Of a stretch of 64,000 bases of DNA, positions 57,901 to 64,000 are shown piece after piece. Source of the DNA: Sequoia sempervirens (Eukaryota; Streptophyta; Pinopsida; Cupressales; Cupressaceae); NCBI GenBank assembly GCA_007258455.2, contig VDFB02139074.1:44048-108047 (forward strand), in the 5' to 3' direction. Every line of letters begins with the position of its first letter. The stretch's first letter is position 1. The notes beneath the pieces were generated by a model, which had not been told where the DNA came from, did no database searches, and saw only the letters and a program-made list of their open reading frames with translations. The translations under genes were made by a program, and so were the position numbers.

Positions 57901-58582
57901 AGGGATACTTCTTATATTTTGGCCTTAGTTTCTCAAAACAATGAACCAATTTTGGAGTGGCCATTGCAATTCCTTTTTATACTTTAAACCAATGGTTTAT
58001 GAATAACTTGAAATTTTCTTTGGGTACTGTTAGTATGTTTTCACCATAAATCCTCTCTAATTTTCAAGATTCTTTTGATGTCTTCTTGTACTTAGCTCTA
58101 GATGAAAATTATTTTGATTTGAATAAGATAATATCATAGAAATTGAAGTATATATGATTTCATATTTTCCCTAAAATTCCATAATTAATGTTCCTTGTAC
58201 TTGTTAGGTAAGCAACAACTAGAGTGCTATGTGAATTCATATGAATGCACAATAATTTTGTAGACCTCCACAAACAAGGTTTTTTCTCTATATAATTGAT
58301 CTATAGAATCCATCTTACTCATCAGTCAAATTTTTTAGACCATATTAATTCAAATTACCTTTCATGCTATAATCATCAACATCTTACTCTCTTTAGGGGC
58401 TAAGAGACTTTATGAAAAATAGCCCCCCCAAGATAATGCTCTATCTCAATAAACCAAGAAATTTTGTGCACAATGCACAAGTCCTATGTCATTCTTCACT
58501 TTATTATCTTGGTCTTGTTCCTTTCTCTAAATCTTTTCAACTTCATTCTTATCCTCTATCTTCTTATTCCAAGCATGTGGCT

Positions 58583-59500
58583 TCACAAAACCACTTTTGT
58601 AGAATATTTCTTTATGCCCAAAGTTATTGTGCACTTGTAGAAAACAATATTATATTTAGGGGATAAACCATTTCTCCTTATTTTAGTTTTAAAATCAACA
58701 TACCTATTAAAAAATTTATTGCATACACAATAGTAGCCATAAAAGGAATGAGAAACTATATTGTTTTGTATTTGATGTAGAAAAGAGTTCTTCCTCAAAT
58801 AAAAATTCCTTCTTGGCTTAGTTATATAATTGTTAGCCTTATGACCAAACTTATTGCAATAATAATAATAAACCATTAAAGAATTTAGAGAACCTGAAAG
58901 TAGTAATATGTTTAAGAAATTATATCTTGAATCTTTTCTTCTGATTGTTGACCTTTATGAAGCCATCATTCAATTTTATTTTTTCATCTTTACTCTTTTC
59001 AAAATATTCAGCAAGGTTCTTTTCCCTTTTCGATTTAGGATTATTCAGCTTTGAGATCTGAACTTCTACAAATCCAAGACCACCCTCACCTTTTACATAT
59101 CCTTGAAATTGATTATCTCATCAAGAATGTTAGAGATTTTCTTGAGCTTCAAGCCTTTATCAATTTGATCCTTATATTTCTCTAATTCTTTCTTTAGTGA
59201 TATAATTTATTCTTAAAGTTTGGATCATTCTAATGATTTTTCATTCATATTATTGTTTAGAAAATATTCAACCCTTTTTCCTTCTTCAACTTGAACTTTC
59301 AAATTTAAATTATTATTCTCTATTTTGATTCTTTGTGTTATCTTCAATTATCCACTTTCTCTTCTTGCAATGTTTAGATCTTCCAATATTGAAATAAGTT
59401 CTTTAAATTCAACTTCACAATATTCTTCATTAAAATCTTCCATATCTTCATGATCCTTAGCCTCTAGATGATTCTTCTCATTTTGCAATGCTTCAACTCC
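58583..59500 (-). pseudogene. C2 gag: coiled coil and degenerate zinc knuckles
   Basis: The region from about 59500 to 59030 encodes a charged helical segment followed by a phrase GGLGFVEVQISKLNNP, the equivalent of SGLGFEGKISKVNHP in C1. The frame 58876-58583 carries knuckle remnants: YYYCNKFGHKANNY, with its last cysteine lost, and YYCVCNKFF, with its later residues lost. Several frameshifts occur between. Homology to C1 gag is clear from order and phrases. Confidence 0.65.
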
Positions 59501-59552
59501 CATGTGATCCACTCAAGATATAGATTAGTTGCTAGGCTATATCAAGGTACTT

Positions 59553-59565
59553 GGATTTGATACCA
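59553..59565 (-). promoter_or_regulatory. C2 primer-binding site
   Basis: TGGTATCAAATCC on the minus strand, five bases after the LTR. The first eight bases fit initiator tRNA-Met; the rest has changed. Confidence 0.75.
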
Positions 59566-59570
59566 ATTTT

Positions 59571-60614
59571 TGAACACACAAAAGTACTAAGAGAGGGGGT
59601 GGGTGAATTAGTACTTAATAGCGCCCACATAAAAACACTTAACACAAGTAACTCATCATGACAATTTGGTCTGGAAACCAAGTAAATTTTCAAACATCAA
59701 CTCTAGATCAAGTTGGTATTAGAGAGACCAAGAAACATGGTGTTGATCATTCTAAGAAACTGATATGGATTGTAACAACACTTTTGGAAACTCCATTTTT
59801 CATTTCAAATAATTTCATGCTAGTGTAAAAACTTGGAGATCAAGATATCAACTTCATACAAACTATGGTATAGGAGAGGATTATATATAAACTTGTGGAC
59901 CATTCATTGATCCCAAAGATATTACATCATGCTTTATATAGCCTTTGTACACAAATTTAATCAATTACTTGTAGACGAAGATCATTTAGACACCAACAAA
60001 CCAATAAACTAGGTTGTCAAAACATATACAACACACTCTTATCTATAAAACCACCTATGGTATAACAAATAAACTAAAACTTGGACTAAGAAAATATACC
60101 ACATTAAGAAACATAACTCCAAAACTGCAAGGAAAATTAATGTGATGCAATGAACCATGGAGAAATTTACTTCTTCCTTATCATACATTTAATAGAACTT
60201 AACAATTTCATACTTTGACAGCACTAGAAAAAATTTATACTGTAAAATTTATGCATGGAAACTTGGGATATGCATACCTTAAAACTATGTAGAACTACTC
60301 TTCAAACAACAAGATCATATCTTTATCCACTAAGGAATGTAGAGAATTTTACAAAGGTCTTGTGAATCCAGTCTTGTGCCTTAGAAAATTTTCAGCCTTA
60401 TGAATCAAGGCATTTTGAAATCCAACCATGAACTTCAAATAATAGTTTACAAAATTTTACTTGTGATATAATTTTGACATCCAATCTTGAACTTAAACTG
60501 ATGAAATTTTTTTACAATATTTTGACATCCAACCATGAACTATCCTATAACATAAGTGCATATGATATCAACAAAAGTTGAAATCAATGAAAACCCACTA
60601 TCCGCACATTTTCA
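59571..60614 (-). repeat. C2 5' LTR
   Basis: About 1044 bp. On the plus strand it starts TGAACACACAAAAGTAC and includes AGAGAGGGGGTGGGTGAATT near its inner end. The outer edge is placed where homology with 54370-54585 ends. Confidence 0.65.
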
Positions 60615-62260
60615 AGACAATCATGTAACCACATATCCCATGCCATGCTTCAAATCTCAAAAATACCAACAAGAGATGCTCTCAACTAGCCAACCTTAGA
60701 AAACTACCCTTGTGTTTTATTTTATAGAAATAAGTTGATCCAAAACAACCAAGTGGTATTACATGAAACCATGTGACTAATACCATGAGCTTATGAAACC
60801 ATTAACCCACACATTTAATTTTGATAATAATTTTTCCCACTATTAAATATCTTCCCATGTGCACCTCCACATTAAATAATTAATCCAATGTTATATTCAA
60901 CACTTAAAATGGCCCTAAGAATGTTAATCCATGTGATGCATACATCCCTAGATTCCATAGGTGTGCCACATAATAATAAAGTATCATATTTATATCATTA
61001 TTTAAGGTGGAAAACACATATTTTTATAACATTATCCCACATATTTTATACATTACATAAGAGGTAAACAAGTAAACTCAAACACATGAATATTGGAACA
61101 ATCCATATAGCCACATATAACATCAAGGAAACAAGCCGCTCCATATGATCCATCAACATACTTGAAAAAAGAATGAAGGTGACAACCATATAAAGTATGA
61201 ATTCTCTCATCCTCCACCATGCCCACACACACATATAAGAAGTCATCCAAATATATGTCACTATATCTATCAGAATGAAGAATAATTCCTACCTCCAACT
61301 GATATCCCAATACATAAACACTCACTCCAAAGGTGACAAGTTTTTATCAATAGCTATCAATATATAATCATCATAGATAAGAATATCACCTATAGAAAAT
61401 GCTAACAAATCCAAATATACATTCCTCAAAGTTATAAAAATCATAAAAATTGAACCTTATTTCATCAACATATGCAACCCATAACATGAAATCACAAGCT
61501 CTAAGTGCCAAACTTTTCATAAGTGAACATACACAACAAGGAGCTCCCACTACATAGGTAATGTCAAATCTAAAAATCATCAAGGAATCAAAGATCCACC
61601 AATAGTAACACATAGAAGTGTAACCAATATCATGTAGTACCAAGGAACATCCACAAAGATATACAAATTCTATAAACCAACATGCTACAATGCAACTCTC
61701 ACCACAAGTCTCCATATCTCTCCCAAGTTGTTTACACCTAAAAAATGAAAGAGATAAGAAACATCTATGTCATCACCAAAGAATAACAAACAACATATGA
61801 TCATAAACATAGTGATAATCATAGGTACACACGAGATCTCAAATCTAATGTCATGTGAATATAAATATCCAAGAAGTATAACAAGACCAAATCTAGAGAA
61901 TGTAAAATTTAAAACCTATAGCATGTTCTTATATATGCACATCTAAATTCTAAGATATAATAAATATGAACTCCTCCATAAAACCAAAAATAAAATAGAA
62001 CTATCTACATCTAACCATAATCAATATGTATGCATCTCAAACCAAAGGAAGATCAAACCAAATCTATTCCTCAAAAAAATTGAATAAGCCCAGTAAAATA
62101 TCCTAAACTAAAAATCAATGAATAATATTATAATTCATAAGGAGATAAACATACAAACATCCCTCAAATAAAGCCTCCAAAACCTACACACTATAGCGCA
62201 AGATCCATATGCATGAGAAGATAAATCATAAATATAATGCATCTAAAATTAGCAATGGCA
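60615..62260. other. Unassigned region between C2 and C3
   Basis: AT-rich. Two minus-strand frames are a little longer than chance (61715-61386, 109 residues starting METCGESCIV; 61325-61053, 90 residues) and are rich in Cys, Phe and Tyr. Both have no match to any family I know and no element boundary nearby. Confidence 0.45.
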
Positions 62261-63229
62261 TGTTGGAAGAATGAAGAGGACCTCTGGTGTGTTTTCATTG
62301 ATGCCAACATTGGTTGGTATTAGATTATCTACTCATCCGATAAACTGTGTCTATGCTAGGTCGATCTGGTAATTTGGTCTGGAATCAATCTTAGTAGAAT
62401 ATTGGCTCATATGATTTTAATATGTTATTTAGGACTATTAGATGAATCCTTGACCAAGGATTCAATAATTTTTGTTGAATAAGTTAAAAGTTGTAAATGA
62501 TAGTTTTTTGACTTACAGGCTTCGAGTTGGTCTTCATATGGCCGACTTAAACAAGTGGTATACATTTCATGGATGCTTAAAGTGATTTTGTTTTGGTCTA
62601 GTCCATCCTAACTTATGCTTGGAATATTTTGTTTTGGGTGTCAAATATGTTTTTGTGTTGAAGCCGAAAAGACATTTTGAGTTGAGTATGGTTACATCTA
62701 ATGAGGCCAACCTAATTAATATATGGAACATACTTGTACTATACACACACAAGTAGAGAAGGAGTGATGCGAAATATGTGATAGCATGATATGATGTGAA
62801 GTTGCTGATAGTTGTTGGTAGTTGTTGTATACTTGCAAACCGGTGCAGGATTTTGTTTTCTAGAGCTTAATTGGAGCTAAACTCACCATACAAAAGGTGT
62901 ATTCAATCAATTAATATTTTTTTAGTGAGCCACAATATTTTGTAATAATTTTCAATCTGTGAGCCTTTCAAGGATAGTGTTTCCTAGTAGTGGGCCATGT
63001 AATATCTTATGACTAGCCATAATATATTTTGAGTTAATCATCACCGTGGTTTTTTCCACTTTGATTTTTCCACGTAAAAATCATGGTATTCATGTGCCAC
63101 GTGATGTTATGATTCTTTCCATGTTTTTTTTATAGTTGCTATAAGATATGTTTTAATTATTCAATGGTTAGTAGTTAAATGGTTTAGTGGAATATTGATT
63201 CAGCCCCCTCTAAATGTTTTGGGTGTTTA
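62261..63229 (+). repeat. C3 5' LTR
   Basis: About 969 bp. It starts TGTTGGAAGAATGAAG, similar to the C1 3' LTR start (TGTTGGAAGTTTGAAC), and ends GGTGTTTA, a decayed CA end, after the TTCAGCCCCCTCT phrase shared in complement with C1 and C2. The left edge is inferred from the C1 match. Confidence 0.65.
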
Positions 63230-63234
63230 AAAAT

Positions 63235-63246
63235 TGGTATCAGAGT
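63235..63246 (+). promoter_or_regulatory. C3 primer-binding site
   Basis: TGGTATCAGAGT, the usual Copia site for initiator tRNA-Met with one change, five bases after the LTR. Confidence 0.85.
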
Positions 63247-63300
63247 TAGGTTCCTTTGTAAAGGTTTAACAACTTAAGGAAGATCTTGAAGTTTGAACAT

Positions 63301-64000
63301 GTGGCTGATAAAAAGTATCATGTTCCTCCGAAAGAAATTTTTGCAACTAAGGAACTTCATGCTACTCTTGAAGATCTGGATAAAAGTGAAGATGAAAAAG
63401 AAACTCTAAAATAAAACTTGAAAGAATCAAATTAATTCATCATAAAGTTGAGAGAGTAAATCAAGAAGTTCAAAAAAAGGCATAGAGAAGTTAGTGATCA
63501 ATTGAAGAAAGGTAATGAAGACATCAACAAACTAAAGGTAAAAGTGGAAGAGAAGAGAAGAATTGAAGAATGTCAAAAAGATGAAATCCAAAGCATGTTT
63601 ATGAGTGTATAAAGCTTGAAAAAGAAGTGGTAACCCTAAGATCTAACTTAGAGAAATCAAGATCCCATGAAGAAATTTTTTAAAAATGTACTACAATGCT
63701 TGATGAGTTGATCACATTTAATAAACTAGCTAAGGATAAAAGTGGTTTAGGACTTGAAGGAAAAATTTCAAAGGAAAATCAAATTCCCAACAAAGTTGGC
63801 AATCAAAGGAGAACTCAACAAAATAATAAACAATTCAAGAACCTATGAATTTAGAAAAGGATCTAGAGATATGGTTGTTGCTAGAAGGAGAGCTCATGGA
63901 AACATCTATCAGCTTAAGGGTGCTAATGGTCAATGACTTGTATCTCAAGTCAATGAAAGTTGGTTGTGGCACTAGAGAATGGGATTCAATTCATATTGAA
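63301..64000 (+). pseudogene. C3 gag, N-terminal part (frameshifted)
   Basis: Starting about 55 bp after the primer site, the frame from GTG 63301 encodes a long charged coiled coil (VADKKYHVPPKE, HATLEDLDKSEDEKETL, RIEECQKDEIQ), with stops at places equivalent to open codons in C1. After a frameshift near 63605 it continues with TMLDELITFNKLAKDKSGLG and LEGKISKENQ. No ATG is available in this frame, and no N-terminal Gag domain precedes the coil, as in C1. The zinc knuckles would lie beyond the window. Confidence 0.7.

Larger units (their letters stand above)
54370..60614 (-). mobile_element. C2: second Copia-type gag-only element
   Basis: Organised like C1: 5' LTR (59571-60614), primer site, gag with the GLGF-type phrase and zinc knuckles, a long extra ORF and a 3' LTR remnant (54370-54585) preceded by a polypurine tract. 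No pol domain is visible in about 5 kb of interior. The decay is heavier than in C1. The 3' LTR is truncated, so the left edge is approximate. Confidence 0.65.
62261..64000 (+). mobile_element. C3: 5' end of a third Copia-type element, cut by the window end
   Basis: A 5' LTR, a good primer-binding site and the start of a gag are visible. The gag matches C1 gag (RIEECQKDEIQ against KIEECQKIEIQ; SGLGLEGKIS against SGLGFEGKIS), so C3 is the same family on the opposite strand. Whether it has pol cannot be seen. Confidence 0.75.

Overview
The window looks like intergenic DNA from a large, repeat-rich plant genome. I found no host gene I would defend. The plant assignment rests on Tat-type Ty3/gypsy elements with a second RNase H, an antisense gene with a plant mobile domain (PMD), Copia-type elements with a TGGTATC primer site, and a tRNA-derived SINE. 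A conifer or other big-genome seed plant is a reasonable guess, but nothing here fixes the species.

Layout: 1-4587 is AT-rich with no recognisable gene. T1 (4588-21183, +) is an old, decayed 16.6 kb Ty3/gypsy element with 2.5 kb LTRs. It carries gag, protease, an RNase H placed before reverse transcriptase, a catalytically dead second RNase H, integrase, and a long extra ORF that reads into the 3' LTR. T2 (21184-30293, +) starts on the next base. It is a related, pol-less element with its own 2.5 kb LTRs and a gag-like ORF. C1 (30294-52613, -) is a Copia-type gag-only element. Its 3' LTR is truncated on the left by T2, holds a 148 bp SINE with 18 bp target duplications, and is split by T3.

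T3 (31471-47587, -) is the youngest and best element. Its LTRs differ by three substitutions and one single-base indel, it has 5 bp target duplications, and its 2315-residue Gag-Pol is uninterrupted with all main catalytic motifs. Between pol and the 3' LTR it carries an antisense PMD gene. In front of that gene lies an 18-unit array of TAGCGC cores spaced 21-21-17 bp. A second array, of 21 bp units with GCGCT cores, sits in its 5' leader.

Beyond C1, 52614-54369 is unassigned. C2 (about 54370-60614, -) is a second Copia-type gag-only element, 60615-62260 is unassigned, and C3 (62261 to the window end, +) is the start of a third member of the same family. C1, C2 and C3 share a gag lacking any visible N-terminal domain (coiled coil, then a GLGF segment, then CCHC knuckles where visible). 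C1 and C2 also carry an extra ORF of unknown function.

In the old elements most premature stops are TAG where glutamine (CAG) is expected, the pattern left by deamination of methylated CHG sites. Only T3 looks capable of making its own proteins. T2 probably depended on T1-like elements, and C1-C3 on an autonomous Copia element not seen here.
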